The translations under genes were made by a program, and so were the position numbers. A stretch of 64,000 nucleotides of DNA from Daldinia sp. FL1419 (taxonomy: Eukaryota; Ascomycota; Sordariomycetes; Xylariales; Hypoxylaceae): NCBI GenBank assembly GCA_025201765.1, contig MU623353.1, positions 371,661 through 435,660 on the forward strand. The letters are read 5' to 3'. Under the pieces are notes generated by a model. It saw only the letters and a program-made list of their open reading frames with translations. It ran no database searches and had not been told where the DNA came from. Below are positions 10,694 to 23,000 of the stretch, piece after piece (the stretch's first letter is position 1; the number at the start of each line of letters is the position of its first letter).

Positions 10694-13078
10694 ATGCGAC
10701 TTCGAAAATCGAACAAAGGCAAGAGCTTCAATAATGCTTCAACGTTTATTTTTTCCGATGGAGAACAAGGCGATCAAACGCAACAAGTTCACAGTCCATC
10801 CGACGATGAATTCATAGTAGACGCTCGCCAACCTTTAGGAGACAGAATTGAGCATGGCTTTGATCATCAGGATTCATCAGATTTCGAATCCCAAGATGGC
10901 GGGCAATCTGAATCGAGACGGAAAAAGAACAGACGATCCTGGGCACCAAATCCAGCCAAACCACTTGGCGAAGTCCAACCCTACCCAACAGATCCCGCAC
11001 AGAAATGGACGAGAACTTACGTTGGCCCAGTCAAGAGATGGACTCGACTAGAATACCTGGTCGATTATTGGTTTGGTGATATAGAAGATCGCAGAGATAT
11101 ATTCAATGAATTCATGAAATTGTGGTTCAACTTCCAACTTTTCCCTCCCAAGCTTCTACAAGGATCCCGCCAGCTAGAAGTAGCGCAAAATGGCTGGATG
11201 CCTAGTGATTTCATCCAGCGCAGCGAAGACCAGTATCGCTATTGGTATGAGAGGTATTTAGCCATACGAACTATATCGCAAGAATCCACCATCATAGATA
11301 AGGCAGAGGCATTTCGATGGTTTCTTCCACGGGCCGAGGGCGAGATGCGTGTGTTACTCGGACACGTATCAAATCAGAAAGAATACCTTATTAAACAAGG
11401 AGAATGTATCCCGTTCTCGGATTCTGGGGCCCCGATCGAGGATGAAGCTAATAATGAGCCGAAGAACGGCGGTTGGCTCCTTGATGTTGGGGGCATCGTC
11501 CTTTCAATGGGTTGGGTTCCCGTCAGGGGTCAGGCCGACCAACTCCTCGCTATGTCCATCATCCCATACTCAGACCAGGCTTTTTATAAGGACTTAAACG
11601 ATGCGCCTAAACCATCGGAGTTGAAAGAGGGTGTTATTCAGATCTGGAAATTCAAAACCGAAAGGAACTCTGAAGGGATCAGTCGACCGGCACGATCCCC
11701 CCCAGATTTAGTACACGCCATATGCTCCTACTGGGGAAGAGTAAAACGGATACAATGGTGTCCCATCCCACTCACCATTACGCATCGCGTTGCTCTCTTA
11801 GCCGCGCTGTATGGTGATGGGAAGCTGAGGATCTTGGAGGTTAAACGTGATTCAGGGGAAGAGAACATCCAAATTTTTGGTAAGCATCCATAATACAATG
11901 GAAATTATTTGTAAGTTGCTAATATTCTAGTAGAAGAGATGGAGGGGCCAATGGCCACTATCGAGCCCCCCAAGGAACACACTCTAGAAATCAACTGCTT
12001 TACCTGGCTGAATATGAACCGTATCACTGTTGGTCTTTCCGACGGGTCCGTAGCGGTATGGTCGATTTCACCTTGTCAACAATTACAACGTCACCCTGTT
12101 CACTCGAGTCCTATTATGGATATCGTATCTAGCTACCCTTCTAAACCGTTCCTTATTGCGACGATGCCTATGGGGGGCGTGTTTACATTAACCGACTTAA
12201 ATAGACCTACCGCAGAGAAGACGTACCACGGAAACCCGTTAGTCTCTCTTCAACCGAATGTACTCTCTTGGAGCGACCAGTTAAGGGGCTACGCATCTAT
12301 ATGGCCTACATCGTTTCCAGGAACATCGACTGTTTCTTTTGTACAGTCTCGTGTATTTCCTCTTTCCCGTCATATATGCACCGTAGAGGGACAGACTAGC
12401 TGTCTTGCATTTGGGACATGTCACCCATGCCTTCTCGTCGGAAGTTCGGATGGATCAGTCTGGGCCCTCAATGTTATGCGCAAGGTCTTGTCGCACAGAG
12501 AAAAGACATACAAGATCAAAATATTTCAACACGAATACGCCGCGCCTTTACCGTCCCACGCCACGAGTGACGATGACGAGCAAATTCCCCAGCGTGGTGG
12601 ATGTCGTATCCTTCATGGGTTTCTACCTCAAGTCAACTTCCATCCCCTCGGCACCAGGATTGCGAAGGAGAGTAGAGTCAAGCGTGCTAGGGTGGAAAAG
12701 AAGGCAGCTAATAAGAAGTCCCAGAAGCCGGACAATGAAGAAACGTTTGAAGACCCCGGGGAATCGGATGAAGACTATTTTACCATGGTCCCAGCTCCTA
12801 TCGTTGTCCACGAGGCTCAAACCAGAATTACGGCTCTATCTTGGAATCCAAACGTGGAGTTTAGTTGGTGGGCTGCGGCGGCGATGGGATCTGGGCTGGT
12901 GAGAGTCATGGATCTTGGCATCGAGAACGCCCAAGATGAGCCAGAAGAGCACCATGGAAGACCAGAATCGGGTGAGCCGAACCTTGGCCATGATTACGAC
13001 GGCCGTAATGAAGACGATGAAATAGGAGAAGGCTCAGATAACGATACCGAGCTAGCTGATTATAACGAAGCGATATAA
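10694..13078 (+). CDS. Putative TFIIIC subunit, Tfc6/Sfc6-like WD40 protein (two exons)
   Basis: Exons 10694-11879 and 11931-13078 flank a 51-bp intron (GTAAGC...ATTCTAG), giving 777 residues. The first 100 residues are charged and disordered, with a KKNRRSW basic patch. A conserved block around LVDYWFGDIEDRRDIFNEFM follows. The middle and second exon hold degenerate WD40 blades (SYWGRVKRIQWCPI, INCFTWLNMNRITVGLSDGS, LAFGTCHPCLLVGSSDGSVW, ITALSWNPN). The tail is strongly acidic. This layout resembles fungal Tfc6, the B-box-side subunit of TFIIIC that helps place Pol III on tRNA and 5S genes in the nucleus. The WD40 fold is well supported; the TFIIIC assignment rests on overall resemblance and could be wrong. 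It converges with the PAQR gene (370 bp between stops). Confidence 0.72.
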
Positions 13079-13448
13079 GAACTAATTGTATTTAATTATA
13101 CCAATACCCTATTTCGGGGAACAATCCTACACAATGTTCGCGAGACAACTAACTTGGTATATAATAAGGTACCCAATGCTATTAGAACTCTATCCGTCCT
13201 TTACACATGCTTAATATTATCATTTATGATTACATTATAACCATGCACATGGTTTTTTTGCCATCGATTATCAACGTCTCAATTACTCAGAGTGCGGCGC
13301 ACGTTGCCTAGCTACTTCAGCGCACACGGACAACCTCTTAGAGAGGATGACGATGAGTTCCAATATTATCTTGGCGCCGCTCCAAACTATCTCGAGTGGG
13401 TAGCTTAACGAAGACACACAATAGTCCAAACTCCTTGTCAGCGATCTA
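13079..13448. other. Convergent 3' spacer
   Basis: 370 bp between the stops of the TFIIIC-like gene (+) and the PAQR gene (-). It should hold both 3' UTRs; no further gene was seen. Confidence 0.6.
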
Positions 13449-14914
13449 TTAGCATTTGCATTCCATAATACTATGATGATAATCGAATGCTTTTGCCATG
13501 CCCGTCAAGTGCGATGCAGCCGCAAGCAAGACGAGGACGTGAAATATCTGGTGCGAGCTGCCCCATATGTCAAAAGTTCGTGGAAAGCTTCTTTCGGGCC
13601 ATCGAACCTATATAGATATTAGTAATTCCTAGCGATATGCGCTTGTTTCGTTAACTTACGGCGTACTGTACAACTCTCAAGTTAGCAAGGTTTCTGGGGG
13701 GGAAAGGCGATGCCTAAGGAGGACTTACAAGAAACGCCCCAAGGATATACAAGAATCCTTGGAGTAAAACCCAGTTAAGGCCCATACGCTCGTTGAGTGC
13801 TCGATAGCCGTAGATGCGAAGCGAATGGTAAACAGGGACAACTCCGGATAAGCCTAGGCCCACGAACATGGCCGCTCGGTATGGTCTCCAACGCGGCGCT
13901 CGGAACTGCTCGACCCAGGACACTACACCACAACCAAAGCCTAGAAAGAATATCTACCAATAGATAGAAGACTTTAGTATCCAAAATTTCGTCATTCTTA
14001 CACGAATGGGAATTATCTTTAGTAGGGCCTGATTGACGGGGTACCTATACATACCCCATACAAATAGATTGTCATCAATTCCGGTTGACAGAATAAGCCG
14101 TAATAGAGAGCCGGAACATAACTCCCTACGATGAGAAAGACGATACCCGAATAATCCAACTTGTTCCCCCACTTCGCGACTTCCGCGGAATGGTTCAAAA
14201 GGGTATCTATTACATGTTAGGAATCTTTACAAGGGAAAGATGTTTGATTAGACGAGTGCCGTGATCTGGGTTTTCCATCGCGATATTACGGTACACTATG
14301 AGAGTAAAAGGCATATAGTAAAAGTACTCGACCAATGAAATACTGGCCACTTACTGCTCACAAATTAGCATGTATACCTAGGTAGGTATAAACAAATGAC
14401 TTGACACTAGGAATATAGGGCGCATAACAGGTAGCTACGGGAAGGAATATTAAGATTTTTGGGGGGGGGGGGGGGGGTTATTTTTTTATAATTTTTTATA
14501 CACTTACCGAAATGTAGCACTCATACCGAGACACAGAACTGCGCCGGTAAAGAAACAGGCGAATACCAGCACGTCCGAGCTATTTGCAGAGGCATATCGA
14601 GGGGCGATAACGTGGTATAACCAGGCACCCACAGAAGGGAAGAATAAGGCGCCGAGGAGATGCGTCCAAATGTTGACGGATTCGTTATGGACGTAGAAAA
14701 GCGAGGTGAAGGATCGCCAATAACTATTGCTATCCGGGCGGTAACCCGAAATGATATAGTGGTTATCGCGTCTCCAGGACGGCAGGTCATCCCACAGCAC
14801 AAGCAACGCCGAGGCGATCTTTTGTTCTACATCCTTGGCAGCCTGCACGAGCGCGGATGAGGTCGAGCTCGCACGACGCCTCCGGAGGCCGGAGTCCGGA
14901 TGTGTGTCGGCCAT
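13449..14914 (-). CDS. AdipoR/PAQR (hemolysin III-type) seven-helix zinc membrane protein, five exons
   Basis: Minus-strand exons are 14914-14509, 14206-14055, 13953-13729, 13665-13660 and 13607-13449, giving 315 residues. The family (yeast Izh, human AdipoR) has seven helices in an inverted orientation and a zinc site built from one His in helix 2 and an HxxxH in helix 7; roles in lipid/ceramide and metal homeostasis are known for relatives. Here the helix 2 motif reads SATF-H136-TLLNHS and the helix 7 motif GSSH282QIFH286. The N-terminal LPSWRRDNHYIISGYRP and VHNESVNIWTHLLGA are also diagnostic. The start ATG at 14914 is preferred to an in-frame ATG at 15307, because the family motifs begin shortly after it. 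The second junction requires a stwintron and exon 4 is only 6 nt. Introns 3-5 are 101, 63 and 52 bp. Confidence 0.93.
13660..13665 (-). other. 6-nt micro-exon (Tyr-Ala) of the PAQR gene
   Basis: TACGCC sits between an acceptor (TTGTACAG) and a donor (GTAAGTTAAC) on the minus strand. The flanking introns are 63 bp (13666-13728, branch GCTAAC) and 52 bp (13608-13659, branch ACTAAT). Inclusion gives GAFL-YA-VRWPERSF, which fits my recollection of relatives. Skipping would stay in frame and drop two residues. Confidence 0.78.
14207..14508 (-). other. [D1,2] stwintron (nested intron) in the PAQR gene
   Basis: On the minus strand exon 1 ends ...ACATTTC (14509), followed by G and then GTAAGTG. Splicing at that obvious GT to the acceptor before 14206 leaves one extra base and shifts the frame out of the conserved HTLLNHSAEVAKWG. 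If an internal intron 14507-14354 (GTAAGT...GCTAAT...GAGCAG) is removed first, the G at 14508 joins TAAGTGG at 14353 to recreate a perfect GTAAGTGG donor. The external intron (148 nt) then ends with CTAAC...TAATAG at 14207. This restores frame and completes His136 from C plus AT. The internal intron carries a 17-base homopolymer (G on the plus strand, 14461-14477). Based on sequence and reading frame only. Confidence 0.8.
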
Positions 14915-15434
14915 GGTCCGTAGGTACCTTCCGTATGGGAATCCCGACTTCGCTCCGTTTGTTATTATGATCCGAACGAATCTCCAAATTATTATTATTA
15001 TCCGGACCCACTGACAGCAAACATGAGAAGCACAAATTCGCAATACGATGTATTCTGACTTTTTTCTTTGGAAGGAAATGTTGGGCCGTGTAAATCTTTG
15101 TAGGTTTTGTTGAGAATTAGCGGCGCTGCTGAAAGCACTGGCAGCTGTTTTCACTTGGTGGGCCACGCTATAGTTAGGTATTTTATTCCTCCTAGTACTT
15201 AGTGCCATTAGGGCGACCATTAAAAAGGTCAATAATATCACGTAGTTCTCTGCTTGGAAATTTGTATCAAAGGTATATTTAATGTCATCGCTCAAAAGTA
15301 TCCCCATATAACCTAGTTACAATATGAAAGACACCCATCCGTAAGCGCCCACGCTCTATGCATCCGTGTTCTCGGTGCCATGGCTTCGTTACTTCCGTGA
15401 ATCGTGGGATCGTGGAATCGTGGGATCGTATGTT
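14915..15434. other. Spacer between TMA7 and the PAQR gene
   Basis: 520 bp upstream of the PAQR start and downstream of the TMA7 stop, so 5' UTR/promoter of PAQR plus the TMA7 3' UTR. The PAQR frame stays open upstream to 15307, but that extension has no family motif. Confidence 0.55.
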
Positions 15435-15759
15435 TTATTTCTTTCCGCTCCTCTTGATTCCCTGTCCGCCAGTGTTCAATGGTCCTTTTTTGCCAGCGCT
15501 GTCCGCTTTCATCGCCTCACGAGCCTTCTTGTCTGGTTAATCAGGTTAGCGATGTAATAAAACATTCATTCGTCGACGAGTGCCATACCGGCCTTCTGCT
15601 TCTCGCGAAAAGCTATCTCATCCTCGTCGAGGTCCTTCTGTTGCTTCTTGGGAGCCTTCAAGGGCTTGGCCTTGCCGCCTAACGAAAGCGTTAGTGTAAG
15701 CCAAAGTCACAGCCGACATATCGGGTTTTCAAATTACCGTCTCTGCTCTGACCGCCCAT
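15435..15759 (-). CDS. TMA7: Translation machinery-associated protein TMA7 (three exons)
   Basis: Minus-strand exons are 15759-15738, 15678-15589 and 15532-15435, with introns of 59 and 56 bp, giving 69 residues. The product reads GGKAKPLKAPKKQQKDLDED, then EIAFREKQKADKKAREAMK, and ends in GPLNTGGQGIKRSGKK. This is the TMA7/CCDC72 family: small, very basic, ribosome-associated, with the KPLK.PKK block and the GI+.SGKK terminus intact. The yeast protein is about 64 residues. The first exon is only 22 nt, which is why simple ORF scanning misses the gene. Role: cytoplasmic, co-purifying with ribosomes; molecular function is poorly defined. It is transcribed away from the prp4 kinase gene. Confidence 0.95.
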
Positions 15760-16981
15760 TTTGAACGAGTTCTTTTCGATTTAGGACTTGCGACTGGGGA
15801 TGTTCTTACAAGAGATACTGGGTGGATTATATTTATCCGTTCTGGATGGCGGAAGAAAAGACCGACGACGCGAAGGAAAGGAAAGAGAAAACCTAATTAG
15901 TTAGTACTTACCTAACCAAACAAAGTGGAGCCATTACAATCGAAGGGTCCAATCGCACTAAGCAGAGTTCATATTGCTTACGATGGCTTTGGAAAGTTTT
16001 ATCCATAGGACAGACGCCCCTATCGATATCCTCAGCGGCTGTTCTAGACTTGGCAAGCACCCGTGAGTGTAACCGGTAGGTACCTGGGTAGAATATAACT
16101 GGAAGAGGTATATATACATTGGAATCTATACGAATCTCAAGTACATAAACGACGTTAAAAGACCCCAGTTAAAACAGATATCATAAATTGTTGGCATATA
16201 GCAGATCATTACGTATATTCAATTTTCGAATTAATTTTGGGACAAAACATGTTTTGAAATCATCATGTAGATCGAGATAATTACATGCTCCTCCAGATTG
16301 GTGGCTTAAAGTTATCAGTGCACATCGGGATTGGTAGGGGTTCTGTCCCACAGACACGAATTGCACGTGCGTTAGCTCATGCAGGTTTGGCTCGATTTTT
16401 GCACAGCCCCCAGACCTAAACCTTGGATTTGGGTGGGAACCTGCGGACCTTTTAACCTCGCAGCCTTGATAACTAAACTTTTGGTACCTCTAAGCAGTAT
16501 ATCGGACTCGGTTTAACCTAATTCCTTATTTAATGAGGCGTCACCCCAATAGGTCTTATCCAAGGTTAGGCGTACCTAGCAATAGCTGATCTAACGTAAG
16601 TCGTTTTATCAAGTCGTCACCACACATACACTCCAGACTTGAAGCGATTCAAGATTCTCGGATCAGGAAACGTCCATGCCCATGCCAAATATCCCCTTTC
16701 AACGGAAAACACCTTACCCGTAATAGCTCTTTTATTTTCACCACACGGTATATTTAGCATACTTTTGCTGGATGCTATAAATTAGGTACCTTCCCATCTT
16801 CCGATGTTTTGATTTACGATGCGACGGAATTGAAAAGACGCTTTGATGGTTCGGCTCAATTCTATGCACCTTTTGATCACGAAACTTTTGTGGCTAACAG
16901 GTATTCACCTACTATCAAGATTCGGAAGCTACTTCGTACTTCCTAAATTTAGTTTCTTGATACTGTGAGCAAAATAAAAAC
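15760..16981. other. Divergent promoter region of TMA7 and prp4
   Basis: 1.2 kb between two divergent housekeeping genes. No ORF with recognisable features, no repeat above background. It should hold both promoters and 5' UTRs. Confidence 0.55.
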
Positions 16982-19900
16982 ATGGCAACTCCTGCTAGTT
17001 CTGATGAAGGGGAGATTGTGGAAAATGGCGTTGGAGACTTGAAGGCAACTTCACTGCCTCAGTTTGAAGGAACCGGTGTTGACCGTATCGACAGAACTCG
17101 AGCTAGATATTCAAGATCAAGATCACCCGATAATATAAACGGCTTGAGATATGCCCCCAGCTCTTCCCGACGAAGTCGCTCTCCCCGTGGGCGTAAGCGT
17201 CCCCGCGATGACCGTGATTCCTATCGTGGTAGCCGCTTAGATTCGGATCCGCGACGATTTCGCGTACACTACGAGGACGCTGCCGACAGTTATCGCCGGT
17301 CACGTTTGTCGTACGATGACGAAGACCGACCCCCTTCGCATTCGTCAGCACCCAACCTCTACTACGACGATAGGGATCGAGACTACACTCGTACTAAGGG
17401 AAGGGATCGAAGTCGAGACCGTGAACGCCACCCTAGAAAGCGTCATAGAAATCGCACTCGCTCTCCGTACAGACCACCGCACGATAGAAATCGAGGAGGC
17501 AAATTACGACACGATGACGATAGGCACCAACGCGCCCCTGATCAAGACAGCGTAGGAAGTGTGAAGTCCAGCCAGCAAGGCACCCCCCGACACTCACAAG
17601 ATAATTCAAAGTATTATGAGCGTCAAGATTCGGTAGAGACACAAGGTACTAGCAAAGATGACACTAAACGTGCACCAGGTAGTTCAGAGGAGACTACACT
17701 CACAACTCCTCCAGCTCAACCTAATGAGCCGGACAAGGACTACGAGGAAAAACCTGAAGATATAGAGGCAGAATTAGAACGCCGGCGCCGGCGTCGTGAA
17801 GAGATTCTCGCCAAATCACGCGGTGCTACCCCAATGTTAGTCCAGGCTCTCCAGGCTTCCGAAAAGACGAGCGTATCCTCGCCGGGGCAAACACGAGCAA
17901 GTACGCCTATGGTCATTGATGGAAATACACCCGGTTCATGTAAGAGTCCCCTAGCCTTTTAGTCACATATAATGACCTCTAACCTTGTTTAGTTGCCTCG
18001 TCGCCGAATTCGCCGGCCTGTGGTCTTCAAGAAGGATTGTCACCTGCTGCAATCGAGATTTCTAATGATCAGGAACTCATCAATATCCATGGTAAATTCA
18101 AAGGTACTGATGACGATGGACCTTCCGCCGCAGACTACGACCCAACTGCGGATATGAGAGAGGATGAATTACGAGACGAGCTCCGACATGGACATGTTGG
18201 TCCCCACGGAGAGCTACTCCCTTCCCATGAGAAGGCCAAAATCGCCCCGATAGAAGAACCACAAGCAGCAGAAAAGCCAAAAAATGACGAGGATGATGAC
18301 TTCGACATGTTCGCCGAAGAGTTTGACGAAGAGAAATTCGCCGCGCCTAACCCAACTCACCTAGACGCCACTATGGACGACCAGAAAGCCCCCCTTGCCG
18401 CCATACAGTCCAATGCTGGTGGTATCCTTGAAGGGGATGACAAAGATGGATACTACAAAATTCGAATCGGTGAGATCATGGACGGTCGGTATCAAGTCCA
18501 GGCAACTCTAGGTAAAGGCATGTTTTCCGGTGTTGCTCGAGCAGTCGACATTACAAGTAAGAAACTAGTCGCCATCAAGATGATGCGAAACAACGATGCC
18601 CTCAGAAAGGGTGGCTTTACCGAGATTGCGATTCTGCAAAAACTTAACGAAGCTGACCCTGAAAACCGTAAGCACATTGTCAAATTTGAGCGGTATTTTG
18701 AACACAAAGGCCACCTTTGCCTTGCATTCGAGAACCTCAGCTTAAATTTGAGAGAGGTCTTAAGGAAGTTTGGTAATAATATTGGCATTAACCTAAGCGC
18801 AACGCGCGCCTATGCACATCAGATATTCGTTGCGTTGGCTCATCTCCGCAAATGCAGTGTCATCCATGCTGATTTGAAGCCGGACAACATCTTGGTAAGT
18901 AAACCTATCATAGGACGACTCGGATTATTGCTGACCCTTCCAGGTAAATGAAACTCGCAACGTCCTCAAGATCTGTGACTTGGGTACAGCTATTGATAGA
19001 TCGGACGCTGCAACAGCAAACAATGAAATTACGCCGTACCTGGTCAGTCGGTTTTATCGAGCACCGGAGATTATTCTCGGGATGCCGTATGATTATGCCG
19101 TTGATATGTGGTCTATAGGCTGTACCCTATATGAACTTTACACCGGCAAAATCTTATTCACAGGTGATAGTAACAACCAGATGCTCAAGGCTATCATGGA
19201 GATCCGCGGCAAGTTTAGCAGCAAGTTATACAAGCGTGGCCAGTTATCTCACATGCATTTTGATGAGTTCGGAAATTTCATTAGCCTTGAGACAGATAAA
19301 GCGCTTGGAAAGGTACGTTCATATTCCTTAGCTCACCGGTATTTCCTTGTACCTTGCTATGAAATCTTTAGTATGGTTCGCTTTGGGTTTCTATTTATAT
19401 ATGGCGTTTAAGTAGGCGCTTTTCTGGAAACCTGGGCAGATGTGGGTTCCGGGATGCAGCTGCAGGCAGGTCACAATCCAAACGAATGGATGCATTCGGA
19501 GAGATGCAAGCCAGCCGCACGGATATCCTTGTCCAGGTTGGTCGTCCTTGTCGTCGGGGTTACTCCGCTGTGTGCCAGTAAGCAGCTAGTATGGAATCCT
19601 ACAGTCATATTGCATCAGTACTGTGTCTGATTGGGGTGCATTCGGCGTGCCTACAATACTGCTGCTGCTGGACCTCGCGGCATTAAGCTGACGCGCTTGA
19701 CCAACCCCCAACCCACTCCTTTGTTCTGATCTTATTGAACCCTGCGTTTCTCCCACCTATCTTTTAAAATGACACGTTTAGATCCTGCAAGCTAACTTGG
19801 TCTCTAGACTACCGTACGGACCTTAGCCGTCGTCAAGCCAACCCGTGATTTGCGTACTCGTCTCTTGGCTGCCTCTGGTGGGATGAACGACGTGGAATCT

Positions 19901-20029
19901 AGGGATCTAAATCACTTCATAGACCTATTAGAACGATGCCTAACGCTCAATCCGGACAAGAGAATTACTCCATCCGAGGCCCTCAAGCACCCTTTCTTTA
20001 TGACTAAAGTCATTGGATCTTCAAGATAG
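16982..20029 (+). CDS. prp4: Prp4-type dual-specificity protein kinase (splicing kinase), four exons
   Basis: Exons 16982-17939, 17993-18894, 18944-19312 and 19808-20029 give 816 residues. Introns are 53, 49 and an unusually long 495 bp. The N-terminal 300 residues are an RS/RD-rich, charged region (RSRSPD, RRSRSPRGRKRP, ELERRRRRREEILAKSRG) as in PRPF4B. A CMGC kinase domain follows: GKGMFSGVARA, VAIKMMRNN, HADLKPDN (about 611-618) and CDLGTA in place of DFG. The Ala in HAD and the DLG are hallmarks of the Prp4 family, not defects. TPYLVSRFYRAPEIILG is the activation segment, and TTVRTLAVVKPTRDLRTRLL after the last splice is conserved in fungal Prp4. The kinase phosphorylates tri-snRNP proteins during spliceosome activation in the nucleus. 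Confidence 0.95.
19313..19807 (+). other. 495-bp last intron of prp4
   Basis: Donor AAG/GTACGT and acceptor CTCTAG, with a GCTAAC branch site about 14 bases upstream of the acceptor. It is roughly ten times longer than the other two introns of the gene. No long open frame continues the kinase, and no snoRNA boxes were convincingly seen. Confidence 0.7.
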
Positions 20030-23000
20030 CACCTTGGGGTTCCACCGCGAGACTCACGTTAGCATACTGCGCGTTAGTTTAAAAGGGGGTTTCTATGACT
20101 TCTCTTATCTACTACGTACATCACAAGGACCCCAAATCCCAAGGTATCTGTACTTTTTCAGTACTTTCTGGTGTGATGTTGTGATTCCGTTCCGAGACGC
20201 TTCTCGTCGACAATATCACACTGCCCACGATCCCTTGCAAACATATTCCTCAAGCTTATTTTGTTTGAGATGCTCTGCTTCATGGTTCAGCATTGCGGTT
20301 TAAATAAAAACTTGGCCAATGTAATCCTAGTGAGGCCAAGTGATCCGGGCAAGGGGCATAAGCATCAAATTCGCTTTGGTCGAAATTTAGAGCAAATTTA
20401 GAGCAAACAAACAACTCAAATATTGAATCTTTATTCCTACATTTGGTGCTAATTAATCTAACGATATAGATGCACTCTTTCATAGCAGTAGAGCTTACTC
20501 AATCGGCACTCGGTAATATAAGGGGAAACGGTAGTAATGGGTCCTAGGTTTATTCATGCTATGCTGAACCTATATCTCGACAGGTAGTTTTTAGCAGAGG
20601 ATCATCTAGTGAGTGCACAACTATTTGGATAATATGTCGGCGCCCTCCATCACAGGTAGGATGCCGCCCGTCTCGCTTCAGTTATTGACTGAATTAGAAT
20701 TTCGCCCTACATAGTTTTGCATCAAGGACAGGCCTCCCGGGTAGTCTTTGCGGAAATTAGCATCTTGATGAAGATTTAATTTAATAGTCATACCATAATA
20801 CTGCTATTCCCGAAACCGTGCCTCTTATACTTAGCTACAATGTTGGTGTAATTCATTTCCCATGAACGGGTGATAGTGTTACGTCTTCATAACATCCAAC
20901 GCCAAGCTGGGGAAGTATTGATGTCATCACAGACGTTTCCATGGTTCTTGAAAACTTGCGGGCTAGTTACAGGAGTTATATGATACGTAGAATTTACCGC
21001 CGTCGCCCCATTCTAAGGCGTGGCTCAGAATCTCTTTTTCCCGTCGAGACATTCAATGACTCCAAAATGTTGTATGGGCCGTTTCCATACTTTGGGAAGT
21101 TTTGATAGATACATCTCAAGGTCATGTTGCAACAATGAACACAGCCCTGGGCCCATGACCAAATATGCCTCCCGCCCTATCAATTTACAAATACCGACCC
21201 CAAACGGGATCATTAAGCTCTTTACAAATCATCGATCAATCCGGGATGGGGCAGAAATTTAAATGGTCGTGAGAGGTGCCTTCGATATCACCCAACGCGG
21301 GTATACAGTTTACCAGGTACCAACAAATTGCCAAGAATACACAGCAACATAATACAGACCCTATGGTCCGGTTTCTAGATCCAGCACTTCCTTCAATCGA
21401 GGGGGTTGGAGGCAAACAATTATCAGCAAACTTCACTAGCGCCACGAGGCGTGGAAACGACAATAATCCATTTTGAGTCCTACGCACATGGTTTCCAAGA
21501 CGGGGGCGGAAATATGAGGGAATTTAGACACCCAATTTTACTTGAGCTTCAGTCGGTACTTTTGTTCGTTAGCACTACGAAGTTTTGAGAGGCTTCTATT
21601 TTTACGATTTCTTCCTTGGCCGTATCAAGGACACTCCCACGATCCACTTCGCATTATCTATCTAGTTTTCGTATATCGCAGCTTAAACTTATATACGCGC
21701 ATTGAACAGCTTTATGTATGTGATACAACACTAGGAAGGATCTGGGGCGATCCTATGATCGAGCGAAATGTGGTTTTGCGTTCCCATAGCTGAGCCTCTC
21801 GCTGACGTACAGGTAGCGAGTGTCACTGGATCTGATATTGTTAGCGGCAAGCTGTGCAGGTTATCATTCGCCTCTTTATTCGCCTATTCTTGCATTTTAT
21901 ATTCCATCGGTAGTACATTATAGATCAAGAAGAGCAAAATAGCATCAGTGCAGCCCCGTCGTGCCATCCTATCTGATCAGCTTCGTTGTTATACTAAGTA
22001 TACTATAACGTGCTTCTGTCCTAGGTGCCATGTCGTGGTACGGCGAGGCTAACGGTAAACTCGGGAAGTGAACTAACACGATCTATCCAGAGGCACAGTT
22101 ACAGTCTGGTCCCAGTGGGATGCACGCGCGTACAAAATTACTACTACGCAACTAAATAGTGGTCTAGACTTCAAGACACAAACGAGCTCAGACATGCAGG
22201 AAAGATGTTCCTAGTTGGACGGGTTGGACGGGATGGACACAATGCATATACCCGTTGAAGCGCATCAGTTCGCCGCCGTGGCCCGGGGCGGGGTGACAAC
22301 GTACGAACGAGTTGGTGTCGATGGGATGGTGTTGAGGCTGTGCTTAGGATATCGTTGGCGCTGTCATGTATCACTAGGCACAAGTTGGAACGGCTCATAT
22401 TCCATCGGCATCGGACACTGATACCGTGTTGGACCGCAGTGTCATGTTTCATCAGATCGAGTTACAAGTCTTTTTTTCTATATTGATTTCCGATATCTTT
22501 TCATCGCTCGATATTTACGTGAACGTCGTCATCGCATTGGCCAATAAGACGAGGTGATCCGAGTAAAGAATACTCTAAATATAACCCCCAGATTCATGCA
22601 CTAACTGTAGGTCAGATAGGAGGCCGCCGCCACGAGGCTGAGTCTTGAGTACGCGGCCAAGTAGGAGATAGTAACTGGCGGCTATGTGTAGACTGTTGTG
22701 ATGAATTAGAATAGGTGTCATGTAAACAACCCGGTGTTAGATCACAGGCGAAAACATCGCGCCCCAGATTCACCTGAATAGGGGTCCAAGATATGTTGGA
22801 ATCATTGCCGCTTCAGCGCTGTGCCATGTTTCCTCACAGCTAGTACGGGATGCATGTGCGCGGCTCCGTCTCAACCCGGCGGCAAGTTACTCATGCGCCC
22901 ATACGATATGGCCATAGTGGTAATATCGTCTATGGCGATAATGTACGCAGGCTTCACGTAGGATTGTTGTATTGTGTCTAACGAGAGCCGTTGGAGAACT

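Noticed and set aside
14915..15307. N-terminal extension of the PAQR protein to an upstream in-frame ATG
   Set aside because: The extension has no family motif and would add 131 residues to a protein that is already of normal length.
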